From the NCBI GenBank assembly GCA_008000375.1, contig SMOI01000427.1, forward strand, positions 1 to 24,232: DNA of 24,232 bases, read 5' to 3'. The position numbers were made by a program, and so were the translations under genes. Source of the DNA: Poteriospumella lacustris. Taxonomy: Eukaryota; Sar; Chrysophyceae; Chromulinales; Dinobryaceae. The notes beneath the pieces are model-generated. The model was not told where the DNA came from. It saw only the letters and a program-made list of their open reading frames with translations, and did no database searches. Positions 1 through 8,655 of this stretch are shown piece by piece; positions within the stretch are counted from its first letter, which is position 1, and each line of letters starts with the position of its first letter.

Positions 1-183
1 GGCAGCGTCGCGTCACCGATGCCGCCGAAACCGCCGAAACCGCCGCGTCGCGTCTCGTCGCCAGCGGCGGCCTCAGCGGCGGCCTCAGCGGCGGCCTCAG
101 CGGCGGCCTCAGCGGCGGCCTCAGCGGCGGCCTCAGCGGTCGCTGCTGACGCCGGCGACGCCTCCGCCGCGACGACGCAGTAG
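1..183 (+). CDS. 3' end of a gene with an Ala-Ala-Ala-Ser repeat tail (partial)
   Basis: Frame 1 is open from the first base to a TAG at 181-183. It reads as a Pro/Lys-rich stretch (MPPKPPKPPRR), then six perfect AAAS units, then AVAADAGDASAATTQ and stop. The 12-bp DNA repeat keeps the frame, and the peptide resembles the low-complexity C-terminal tails of other genes in this window, such as the Ala-rich end of the protein at 2743-6304. No domain is visible, so no function can be given. The 5' part lies outside the window. It could instead be non-coding repeat DNA that happens to be open. Confidence 0.4.
   Translation, partial: GSVASPMPPKPPKPPRRVSSPAAASAAASAAASAAASAAASAAASAVAADAGDASAATTQ
64..135 (+). 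repeat. 12-bp tandem repeat, 6 perfect copies
   Basis: The unit gcggcggcctca is repeated six times without a mismatch. The unit is a multiple of three and encodes Ala-Ala-Ala-Ser in the open frame, so copy-number change would not break that frame. It is preceded by a short ccgccgaaa repeat. Confidence 0.95.
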
Positions 184-1188
184 CCGCCGCCCCCGCCGCG
201 CTCGTGTGTCCGTTCGTTCGTTCGTTCGTTCGTTCGTTTCCTACGCCGCGGCCCCCGCCCGCGCCCCGGCGCTCTCTTTGTTTCGCCTGTTCCCCGTCTC
301 TGTCCCCGTTCCGCAGTCCCGTTCGCCGGTCGCCAGCGCCAATCGCCGCGGCCCAAAAACAGTTTTCTCGATTCGTTGCTCTCGGCGCGGCCCGCCCTGC
401 TCGCCGTTCGCCTGTTATTCCCTCATTGCTTAGCCCTGCCGCGCCCTCGTCTGTCTATTATCAGTTACGCCGCGACGATGCGTGCGACGATCGCCGCCGC
501 CGCCGCCGCCCCGCCACTGTCGCCCAAAGTCTAGGTCAGTCTGGGTTGGCTGCCTCTGTGGCGACGGGGCGGCGCGGGCCTCGACCGCCGCGCCGCGCGT
601 CCGTCGGCCGCCTCCATCTCTTGATCCCTTCGCTTAATCCCTTCGACTGTGTTGCTTCGTCCCCCGTTCAGACGGTCGCTGTCATATTCCTTCGAGGACG
701 GCCGCCCGGCCACCCGCCGCCGGCTGAGCCGACGCCTCCTTCGCCTTGCGCCTCGCGCCAAGCGCCTTTCATCGTAGCTGTAGCCGTTCCCGCCGCACCG
801 TTGGCTCGTCCTATTCTGTTCCATTCTCTTGCAGTCGCTGTTCGTTCTCCTCTGACGGCACGTGCCCCGAGGGGCGCCGTTTTGTAATTTAACTGCTGCA
901 ATGTGTGTCATGGCAATGGGAACGAATCTACGTGAGAGACAGGCGAACAGACTGTGCGGACAGACTATGCGAAGAGACTAATGCGAATCGGCGAATGGGC
1001 GAATAGGCGAATGAGGAATGGCGCAGCAACGACTGACACACAGGGACACGCGCCGTGTGCGTCTGCGATGGCCATGGCGCCGAGCGAGCGGGAGCGGCGG
1101 GCGTCACGCAATCGAATCGGTGGCTGCGGAGAGGGAACAACTGACAGAAATGGTGGAAATGGGAGGCAGGCGGCGGGCGACCGACGCA
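184..1188. other. Intergenic stretch, no supported gene
   Basis: This kilobase holds the downstream region of the partial gene ending at 183 and the downstream region of the minus-strand DUF285 gene ending at 1189. The + strand is rich in C and T from about 240 to 900. Open frames here translate to Arg/Pro/Ala/Ser-rich sequence without any recognisable domain. An AT-rich patch with TGTAATTTAA at about 885-893 could belong to a 3' end signal. I see no tRNA or rRNA. Confidence 0.5.
211..238 (+). repeat. (CGTT)7 microsatellite
   Basis: Seven perfect copies of the tetranucleotide cgtt lie just downstream of the stop codon at 181-183. This is a simple sequence repeat with no evident coding role. 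Confidence 0.95.
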
Positions 1189-2205
1189 CTAACAGCCCGA
1201 GGCGGTGTGGCGCCCGGTGAGCTCGTCGACGGAGGCGACGCCCCAGGCGTCCAGCGACTGGGAGAAGGCCTTGGCGCCGAGGAACATGCTGTGGAAGGAC
1301 AGGACACGGCCCACGTTCCAGCGGCCGAGGGGCTGGTTGAACTGCCGCGCGAAGGAGAACGCCCCGGACAGGTCGACGACGCGACCCACGTCCCAGGCGT
1401 CCAGCGGCTGGTTGAACTGGTGGTTGTTGGCGAACAGGTACGCCATCGTCGTCACGCGGCCCACGTCCCACGCGCCGATCGGCTGGTTGAAGCTGCCAAA
1501 GTGGAACATGGCCTCCATGTCGGTGACCTGGCGCACGTCCCACGCGTCCAGCGGCTGGTTGAAGCGACTGGCGGCCTGGAACATGCAACGCATCGACGTC
1601 ACGCGGGACACGTCCCACCGGTTCAGCGGCTGGTTGAAGGCGCAGGCGTCGAAGAACATGCGCGTCATGTTGGTGACGCGGCTGACGTCCCAGGCCTCGA
1701 CGCGGCCGTTGAACGACGTGGCGAAGTGGAACATCGTCTCCATCGTCACGACGCGAGACGTGTCCCAGGCGTCCAGGTCTTGGTTGAAGGACTGCGCGCC
1801 CTCGAACATGCCCCTCATGATCTCCACGCGGCCGACGTCCCAGTCGGACAGCGGCTGGTTGAAGGCGGCCGCACCGAAGAACATGGCCTCCATATTCGCC
1901 ACGCGGCTGACGTCCCAGCGCGAGATGTCCGCGTTGAAGCGCTCCAAGTTGGTGAACAGGTTCGACATGTCCCTCACGGCTCGGACGTCCCAGTCCTCGA
2001 TGGGCCCGAATCGCTGCAGTGCGAGGTCGCCGTTGTTGTACCAGAGAAACACGGCGTCGCCGATGTTGTCGTCGGAGATCGTCTCGTACGTGAATGACTT
2101 GATGAGGTCGCGGATCTCGAAGGGAAGAAGTCGGCCGATCAATGCTTGTGCTTGTCTGAGCAAGCACAGGTCAATCAGCTCAAATCGCTCCAGTTTTCGA
2201 TCCAT
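1189..2205 (-). CDS. DUF285 / BspA-type repeat protein
   Basis: Single-exon gene of 338 aa. From about residue 72 on it consists of ten 25-residue repeats plus a partial eleventh, with the pattern WDVxxVxxMxxMFxxAxxFNQPLxx. This is the DUF285 repeat (BspA-like, Mycoplasma lipoprotein type), which is also abundant in several protist and algal genomes. Repeat 7 is one residue short (MFHFGSFNQPI). The N-terminal 70 residues are not repetitive and include LLPFEIRDLIKSF, which loosely resembles an F-box start; I do not claim an F-box. No signal peptide or membrane helix is visible, so a cytoplasmic or nuclear location is likely. Such repeats usually mediate protein binding; the partner is unknown. 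The ATG at 2205 is followed directly by MDRKLERFELIDL. The gene is divergent from the gene at 2743. Confidence 0.9.
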   Translation of the reverse strand: MDRKLERFELIDLCLLRQAQALIGRLLPFEIRDLIKSFTYETISDDNIGDAVFLWYNNGDLALQRFGPIEDWDVRAVRDMSNLFTNLERFNADISRWDVSRVANMEAMFFGAAAFNQPLSDWDVGRVEIMRGMFEGAQSFNQDLDAWDTSRVVTMETMFHFATSFNGRVEAWDVSRVTNMTRMFFDACAFNQPLNRWDVSRVTSMRCMFQAASRFNQPLDAWDVRQVTDMEAMFHFGSFNQPIGAWDVGRVTTMAYLFANNHQFNQPLDAWDVGRVVDLSGAFSFARQFNQPLGRWNVGRVLSFHSMFLGAKAFSQSLDAWGVASVDELTGRHTASGC

Positions 2206-2742
2206 CGTGCGGTCCGGTCGGGCGTTGGGGGAGAGTCACCGTCCTTGTCGCATTTCCACTCGCAGGCGACTCGTCAATTCACCCCCTGGGGTCCACAACG
2301 CCAATTCTACTCGTGGCGGAGCCAAGGGCGGGACTCCCGAGCTTCAACTTCAAATGTGAACGTCGACGGTGGCCCATCGCCCATCGCCGACGCAGCGCAC
2401 TGAGCGGTCGGTTCACTTCGCAGCGGCGACAATCGCCCGCGACAAAGCGGCGCGACAAGCGACAAACACAAACCCAGAGCTGCACAGCCATACCCAACCC
2501 TCCGGCTGTGTCGCGGGCGATTTGACCTCGCGATGTGTCGCGGCGTCGCCCTCGTCGCGGCCCGCGTCTAATCCCACCTGCAGCGGCGCGGCGAAGCGAC
2601 GTGAATCGTGAAGACCGTCGAGGCGATGAATCCCCTGTGAGCCTACGCCTTCTGATTCCCCTGTCTTCACACTTCGGAAAGGACAGACGCGCAGAAATCG
2701 TGCCGGAACACACTTGGAGCGCTCGAACTGCGTCGACGAACC
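2206..2742. promoter_or_regulatory. Divergent intergenic region between the DUF285 gene and the unknown nuclear protein gene
   Basis: Both neighbours start here and run outward, so these 537 bp must hold both promoters and 5' UTRs. I see no convincing TATA box. Short open frames on both strands are Arg/Ser-rich and look like chance. Confidence 0.5.
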
Positions 2743-5700
2743 ATGGCGTTGACGAGAAAGCGCGAGGGCGACGACAAGATCCCGCAGGATTTTCCGTGGG
2801 ACGATTGTCGCATGCTTTACTCCAATCCGGATGGCTTCGCCGTTAAATTTCTTCACGGAAAGAGTGAGCAGGACTACACGTTCCTGGTCCGGTCCGCCTA
2901 CGTGGACGCCAAGAGCATCATGTCGGAGTGGATCAAGCTCTACACGAATCCCGCCGACGAACGGCTCAAGGACATGGTCTACATGGAGTCCGATTTTCAG
3001 TTTCTCTCTCATATTTTACAACGATCTACGATGCTGCCGGGCGAGCAGTTCTTCCTGCTGATCTCCATCGTCTACCTCTCGCAGTGTCGAGACATGAACG
3101 GCCTCTCCCTCGTCGAGCGGTTCTTCGAGCTCCACGAGCAAATTCGCCACAAGAAATTCGACCCGCTCAACATCGACTCGCCAGACACGTCGTGGGTGGA
3201 CCTCGCCGAGCTGCTGGCCGACTCCCTCGACGAGGTGCGGCCGAAGATCGAAGAGCGAGCGGCGCCCACGGCGGTGTCCGCCGAGGCCGGCAAACCCAAG
3301 CGAAACAGCCGCAAGCGCGGCCGCGAGGAGGACGAGGTTGCTCCCAGCCACGAGGTAGGTCTTGTTCGCCCCGCAGCCCGCTCCGTCGCCGCAGCCGCTG
3401 ACCTGTGTCGCTGTCGCGTAGATCTCGCTGCGGAAGCGGCGGCAGCGCACCTCCACCACCAACGACGACTTCGAGTACGACATGGGCAGCATCATCCGCT
3501 CGTCGTCGGGCGGCAACGGGCGACGCTCGGTCCTGCCGCCGTCGACGACCTCCGCCGCCAGCGCCGCGGGCCAGGCGGGGCAGAAGCCGGCGCCGTTCTT
3601 CGTCGTGCCGAAGGGTCTGTCGGGCCTGCTGCACGCCTGCCAGGGCGTCGAGTTCAACGAGGACGACGACATGGCGCACGTCCAGGCCGTCGCCACGCAC
3701 CACCGGCTCATCCCCGTCTCGTCGCTCTTGTCCAGCGACGCGGCGGGCGCGGCCGGCGGCAACAGCGGCCTGCTGAACAGCTTCAACAGCAGCGGCGGCA
3801 TCCCGCAGTGGTCCGGCCGGCCGCCCGCGGCGAAGGGCGGCGCGAGGGCCGCACAGTCGACGGAGGACGGCGCCGAGGCGCAGTACGACGTGATGACGGC
3901 GTCGGGGAAGCAGCGGCGGCGGCGCAGCAACTTGTCCTCGTTCTACCCGCTGCACATGGTCGAGGCCGCCGCCAACGCCGCGGGCGTCGCGGGCGGCGCC
4001 AGCCCGAGCAAAGGCGACCTGAAGCGTCTGGACCCGGTGCAGCTCGCGCAGCACACCGTCAGCAGCATCGACGGCTCCGAGACCGTCGACGAGGACGACG
4101 ACGAGCGCGCGGCGCGGGCGGATGGCGGCCTGTTGGACGCGGCGGGGGCGCCGCTGGGGCCCAGCGTGTACCACCGCAGCAACCTGTCGTCGAAGGTGAT
4201 CAACGCCTACAACCTCAGCTACTTCATCGCCAACAACATCGGCGACTACTCCGAGCACGACGCAGACGTCGGCGGCAGCCCGGCGGGCGTCGGCGGCGTG
4301 TCGCGGCGCCAGAAGAAGAACAAGAAGCTCTTCCACCTGCTGCTGCTCGACATGGAGAACCACGCCGGCCACTACGCCGGCACCTGCTCGGCGACGTACC
4401 CGCGACCGGCGTCCGTCGTGGGCTCGTACCCGCGCGTCAAGGAGAAGGACAAGGACAAGCCGCCCAGCGCCGCGGCCGCGGCCGCCGCGCGCCTCGTCGA
4501 GATCCCGATTCTGGAGATCTCGGACCCGATCTCGATCAAGGGCGTCGTGGCGCTCACCTCGCAGCGCTTCCGCATCCAGCTGAACGCCTTCCAGAACGAG
4601 CGCAAGAAGTTCTCGCGCAACTGCAACGACCTGCACGAGGCGCTGTGGATCTTCGAGGTGACGCTGCTCATCTCGGACGGGCCCAAGTCGCTCGAGGGGC
4701 AGCTGAAGATCGGCAACTACTTCCCGCTGTGCCACCTGGGCCACCGCTTCCTGCTCTACCAGACGCCGCTCGAGTACCTCGTCGAGCTGTGCCGCCAGGT
4801 GACGGGCTTCCTGCACCGCGCGGAGGTGTTTCCGTACGACCTGATCCACCTGGCGGTGTCGTACCTGGACCACATGACGATGGGGCCGAAGGAGCTGATG
4901 TCGGAGGAGGAGCTGCAGCTGTCCGAGGACATCCTCGCCACCTACCACCCGCAGCTCGTGCCCATGTGGGCGCCCATGATCCGCGCCTTCCGCGAGAAGG
5001 ACCGCATGCTGTGCGAGGTGCTGGCCGAGCACAGCGGCGGCGCCGTCACCTCCGTGCTGCAGCTCATGTCCTCCGCCGACGCGCCCTCGCTCATGCGCAT
5101 CCCCAAGCTCGTCATGCAGCTGCTGCCCGAGGGCGGCGGCTCGGCCGAGGACCTCTTCCGCAGCGGCACCTACTCCGCCAGCAACTTGGCGGGCGGGCGC
5201 CGCGCCAGCAGCGGCAAAGGCAAAAAGAAAGGCGACGCGCAGAGCGACGAGGACGACGACGACGCCGACGGCGACGGTGACGGCGACGGCGACGGGGATG
5301 GCGACCTCGACGGCGCCGCGCGCACCGCCGACAGCGCCGCGGCCGTCGAGGGCGTCGGCGCGCTCATGGACCTGCTCGCGCGGGGCGGCGGCGGTGCTGC
5401 GCCGCCCGCAAACGCCGCCGCGCTCACCGCCTCCAGCGCCACGTCGACCGCCGACGGCGACGGCGACTCGACCGCCGCCGTCGCGCCCCGCGGCCCGCCG
5501 CCTTCCGCCTCGGCCGCCGCTGCTCGTGCGCCGCTCGCGTCCGTCGCAGCGGCGGCCGGTGACGCGGCGGCGAAGCCGAAGCGGCCGAAGAAGCCGCGCG
5601 CAAAGCCGGCGACGGGCCCCGGCACCGCCTCGGCGCTGGCGATGGCCTCGGTGCCCCCGGCGGCGGCAGCGGCAGCGGCGGCGGGCGGCCGTCTGCTGCT

Positions 5701-6304
5701 GGCGGGCGGCAGCAACCCGCCGGCCGGTGGCGTCGCCGTCGGCGGTGTCGCTGGCGGCGGTTTGACTCAGGCGCCGCCCGCGACGCTCGTGCCGCTGCAG
5801 TGGGTCGCGGGCGGCGCGACGATGCCCCGCGGCGCACCGCCCAGCGCCGTGGGCGTGCCGCAGCACAGCCTCCTGGCGCACGCGACGCCGATGGGGCTGC
5901 CGGTGCTGGCACCCGCGCCCCCGCGCGCGGTGCAGTCGGCCGCGCCGCCGGTGGCGATGCCGCCGGGCGCCGTGATGCTGGCGGGCGGCACCATCGTCAC
6001 GCCGGTGATCCGCCGCGCCGACGGACTCATCGTCACTCCCATCGCGACGAAGTCCAGCGCCGCCGTCGCCGGCCCCGTCGGCGCAATCAGCGGCGCCAGC
6101 ACCGGCGCCGCGGTCGCCTCGCAGCAGCGACTGCCGCCGCAGAGCTACGCCGCGGTCGCCGCGAGACCCAGCGCCACCGACGAGGGCGCCGTCCGCGCGC
6201 TCGCGCGCCTCATCGACGCTGATTCGTCCTCCAGCGGCGTCAGCAGCAGCAGCAGCGGCCGCGGAGGCGGCGCGGCGTCGAATCTGCCGCCGTCGCTCGC
6301 GTAG
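2743..6304 (+). CDS. Large protein of unknown function, probably nuclear (2 exons)
   Basis: Exon 1 is 2743-3354 and exon 2 is 3422-6304; a 67-nt intron begins GTAGGT and ends CGTAG, phase 0, giving about 1164 aa. Residues 1-175 form a well-composed globular region starting MALTRKREGDDKIPQDF. A basic stretch follows (KPKRNSRKRGRE at about 184-195, LRKRRQR just after the splice), which resembles a nuclear localisation signal. A second globular core spans about 505-740, from FHLLLLDMENHAGHY through IPILEISDPISIKG and LKIGNYFPLCHLGH. After a Ser/Lys-rich linker there is a DGDGDG run near 820, another basic cluster KPKRPKKPRAK near 921, and an Ala/Gly/Pro-rich tail to a TAG. I do not recognise the family. 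The intermediate composition of the two cores against the low-complexity linkers argues that it is a real protein. It is convergent with the EF-hand gene, 174 bp away. Confidence 0.8.
3355..3421 (+). other. Intron in the unknown nuclear protein gene (67 nt)
   Basis: Donor GAG|GTAGGT, acceptor GCGTAG|ATC. Removing it joins frame 1 to frame 2 in phase 0 and links the two good-quality open frames; its length is not a multiple of three. Confidence 0.85.
5239..5315 (+). repeat. GAC/GGCGAC-type simple repeat encoding Asp/Gly run
   Basis: Imperfect gac and ggcgac units encode SDEDDDDADGDGDGDG and following residues in the protein at 2743-6304. The repeat marks the boundary between its structured core and its Ala/Gly/Pro-rich tail. 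Confidence 0.8.
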
Positions 6305-6478
6305 CCTCGCGCGCCGCCTCGTCCATCAGTCCACCGCCGCAGCGCGCGCCTCTCGCGCACTCGTCGCCTTTTTTTGTCGTCGCCAGCGCGACCGATCGCC
6401 TAATTCATGAACCGTCAGCGGGGGGTGGGGGCTATTTACAGGGACAGCGGCCGGGCGCGGCCTCTGCCGCGGCGGCGG

Positions 6479-8089
6479 TCAGCGGCCCAGCGACTTGGGC
6501 ATGATGTCGGTGTGCTGGCCCATCTCGAGGACGCGCTGGCGCTTGTACTGCAGGCGGCGCTGCTCGGCCGCGTGCGCCTTCCACACCGCCTGGCTCAGGT
6601 GCACGAAGTGCGTCACGAACGCGTAGCCGTCGACCTGCGCGTCCAGGTCGCGCTGCGTCATCGTGATCACTGCGCCGGCCTCGTCGCCCGCCGCAGCGCT
6701 CGGCGGCGACTGCGACGTCGTCGTCGTCGTCGTCGTCGAGGGAGCTGCTCCGCCGCCGGCACCGCCGCGCAGCGTCGGCGACGCGGACCGTCGCCCCGGC
6801 GACCCGCTGCGCGGAGCTACAGCGCCGGCGCTGTCGACGCGGTCGGCGCCACCGTCCCCGTCGTCGTCGGTTGCGGCGGCGGCGGCGGCGGCGGGGACGC
6901 GGAACTGGTAGATGAGGGCGGCGAGCTCGGGGCCGGTGAAGTGCAGCCGCATGCCCTGCGCGCTGAAGCACTTCGTCACCTGCAGCTGGAACTCGTACGG
7001 CGACAGGAAGGCGCGCAGGCGGTGCAGGATCGAGTGGTCCACGTCGTTGTTGGGGTCGTAGAGGAAGGCGGCGCGCTGCAGCTTCGCGTGCATCGACGCG
7101 ACGTCGCCCGGCGCGAAGCTGGCGATCTGCGCCTTCTGCCAGTTGAGCTCGCGCAGCCGCGCGCGCTCTTTCTTCTCCTTGACGCGCTCCTGCCGCCGGC
7201 GCTGGCGGTCCTTCGTCTCGAGGTGGATCAGCGCCTTGGCCTCGTTGCCCAGGTGGAAGAAGTAGCGAATGAACTCGACGCCGTCGATGAGGCCCGAGCC
7301 GTCCGCGTCCATCGTCGAGAAGAGCGCGTCGAACTCGCCGCTTTTGAGGTGGATGTTCAGGCAACGCCGCAGCAGCATGTGGAACTCCTGCTTCTGCAGC
7401 TTGGCCCCCTGGAAGCCCGCCAGATGCGAGTTGTACGAGGACGAGTCGAAGGAGACGGCGACCTTTTTCAGTTTGTTGTTCGCGCGCAGCAGCGGGTCGG
7501 CGCTCTGCGACTCCTCCGACGAGAAGAACGACGCGCGACGGGCCACCGGTGGCCGCACGAAGGAGCCCAAGCGACGCTGGGCCGTGCTCTGCGGCGCGTC
7601 GTCGTTCTCGGCCGACTCGAACGGCGCGTCGCAGCGAACGTCGTCGTCGTCGTCGTCGCCGTCGCCAGCGCCGAGCAGCGGCCGTCGCTGCGGAATCGAC
7701 GAGGCCAGCGACGCCGTCGACGACTGGAAATCGCCCAGCGACCCACCGACGATGGACGACTGGGAGGACAGCGGCCGCGCGCCGGTCAGCGCCATGTTCT
7801 TGCGGCGGTTGTCGATCATGATGCGGCGGAAGTCGTCCATCACCGACGACACGTCGCTCAGCGACGACTGCGACAGCTCCGCCAGCCGGTGAGTCGACGT
7901 CTGCTGCTTTTTGCGCCGGATTGCGCCAGAGCGCATGTGGTAGAGCGGGTCGGCGCTGGCGAAGGCGATGTTCTCGATGGCGCTGACCGATTTGCGGAGC
8001 TCTGGAAACTGCCGAAACGATTTGAAGGTGTGCATGCGCTCGAACTCCAGCGTGGGCTTCATGCCTTGCGATAGCTGGCGAGTGTTCAT
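6479..8089 (-). CDS. EF-hand domain protein
   Basis: Single-exon gene of 536 aa. Residues 261-272 form a canonical calcium-binding loop, DADGSGLIDGVE, flanked by helices (SGEFDALFSTM and FIRYFFHLGN). A strongly basic charged segment (about 293-313, DRQRRRQERVKEKKERARLR) follows. A second unit that mirrors the first starts near 363 (SPYEFQLQV... TGPELAALIYQF) and ends in VDGYAFVTHFVHLS at about 486-499, but its loop is replaced by about 89 low-complexity residues (397-485). The N-terminal 230 residues are Ser-rich with an Asp run at 143-150. There is no signal peptide or membrane helix, so it is probably a cytosolic or cytoskeletal calcium sensor; the partner is unknown. The ATG at 8089 is the first in frame. 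Confidence 0.85.
   Translation of the reverse strand: MNTRQLSQGMKPTLEFERMHTFKSFRQFPELRKSVSAIENIAFASADPLYHMRSGAIRRKKQQTSTHRLAELSQSSLSDVSSVMDDFRRIMIDNRRKNMALTGARPLSSQSSIVGGSLGDFQSSTASLASSIPQRRPLLGAGDGDDDDDDVRCDAPFESAENDDAPQSTAQRRLGSFVRPPVARRASFFSSEESQSADPLLRANNKLKKVAVSFDSSSYNSHLAGFQGAKLQKQEFHMLLRRCLNIHLKSGEFDALFSTMDADGSGLIDGVEFIRYFFHLGNEAKALIHLETKDRQRRRQERVKEKKERARLRELNWQKAQIASFAPGDVASMHAKLQRAAFLYDPNNDVDHSILHRLRAFLSPYEFQLQVTKCFSAQGMRLHFTGPELAALIYQFRVPAAAAAAATDDDGDGGADRVDSAGAVAPRSGSPGRRSASPTLRGGAGGGAAPSTTTTTTTSQSPPSAAAGDEAGAVITMTQRDLDAQVDGYAFVTHFVHLSQAVWKAHAAEQRRLQYKRQRVLEMGQHTDIMPKSLGR
6635..6901 (-). repeat. Low-complexity insert inside a degenerate second EF-hand
   Basis: On the minus strand this stretch encodes residues 397-485: a 7-Ala run, an acidic DDDGDGG segment, a Ser/Arg/Gly-rich part and a 7-Thr run made by (GTC/GAC)n at about 6717-6738. 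It separates the incoming helix from the end of the loop and outgoing helix of the second EF-hand-like unit. Confidence 0.7.
7637..7662. repeat. (GTC)n / (GAC)n trinucleotide repeat encoding an Asp run
   Basis: Perfect trinucleotide repeat within the EF-hand gene; it encodes the Asp run near residues 143-150. Confidence 0.85.
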
Positions 8090-8655
8090 GTTGGCGATGG
8101 CCGGTCCTCGTTGGAGGAGGTGAGACGGTCAGAGACAGACGTTCGATGGTGTCCGAGTGGATGGAGACCGCAGCTAGCTGGTGCCCGGCAGAAGAAACGC
8201 ACAGCTCGCTGATCTGGCACTATCAACGATACTGCAATAGTGACTCTCTTCCCTACAGTTTCGCTTATCAGTTCTGGTTTCCAGAGCAAAACCCCGCGTC
8301 AAGAGACCGCAGAGGCCTCGCGGACGCTGCCAGCGACGGCGACAGCGACCGTTTCGTTCTTCCGCACCGCCGCACCGCACGACGACGACGACGGTCGCTT
8401 GAAAAGGACGCGCCGCCGCCTGACGAGGGCCTACACGAGTCTCGTCCTCAGTCCCTGGTCCCGCGAAGACGTCGTCGTCGGTGAGTCGAGTCGTCGACGG
8501 TGCATGTGTCTGCTTCAGCTTACAAAGGGACATCGCGACGTGCGCACCGCACGGCGACGGATCGACCAGCGACCAATATACGAAGGACACAGGCGAATAC
8601 GAGGCGCTTGTGACCATGGCGACAGCGGCTACAGCTAGACTACGACCAAAGGCGG
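8090..8655. promoter_or_regulatory. Upstream region of the EF-hand gene and downstream region of the O-methyltransferase gene
   Basis: Both flanking genes are on the minus strand, so these 566 bp should contain the 3' UTR of the O-methyltransferase (at the right) and the promoter/5' UTR of the EF-hand gene (at the left). Open frames in it are Arg-rich and unconvincing. A gacgacgacgac microsatellite lies near 8380-8393. Confidence 0.45.

Noticed and set aside
64-135. CRISPR-like array
   Set aside because: Units abut with no spacers and keep a coding frame; it is a coding microsatellite in a eukaryote.
965-2167. Long frames overlapping the DUF285 gene on both strands
   Set aside because: They repeat with the period of the DUF285 units because they are translations of the same repeat DNA in the wrong frame.
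3167-5881. 904-residue minus-strand frame opposite the unknown nuclear protein
   Set aside because: Arg/Ala/Val-rich shadow of GC-rich codons; the + strand has the structured cores and a fitting intron.
6635-6901. Insert in the second EF-hand read as an unspliced intron
   Set aside because: The right edge has an acceptor-like CGCAG, but the left edge would need a GTCCCC donor, whereas all supported introns here start GTA. The stretch is also in frame. Left open as a test in the findings.
6407-8074. 555-residue + strand frame opposite the EF-hand gene
   Set aside because: Arg/Val/Leu-rich shadow; the EF-hand loop on the minus strand is unambiguous.
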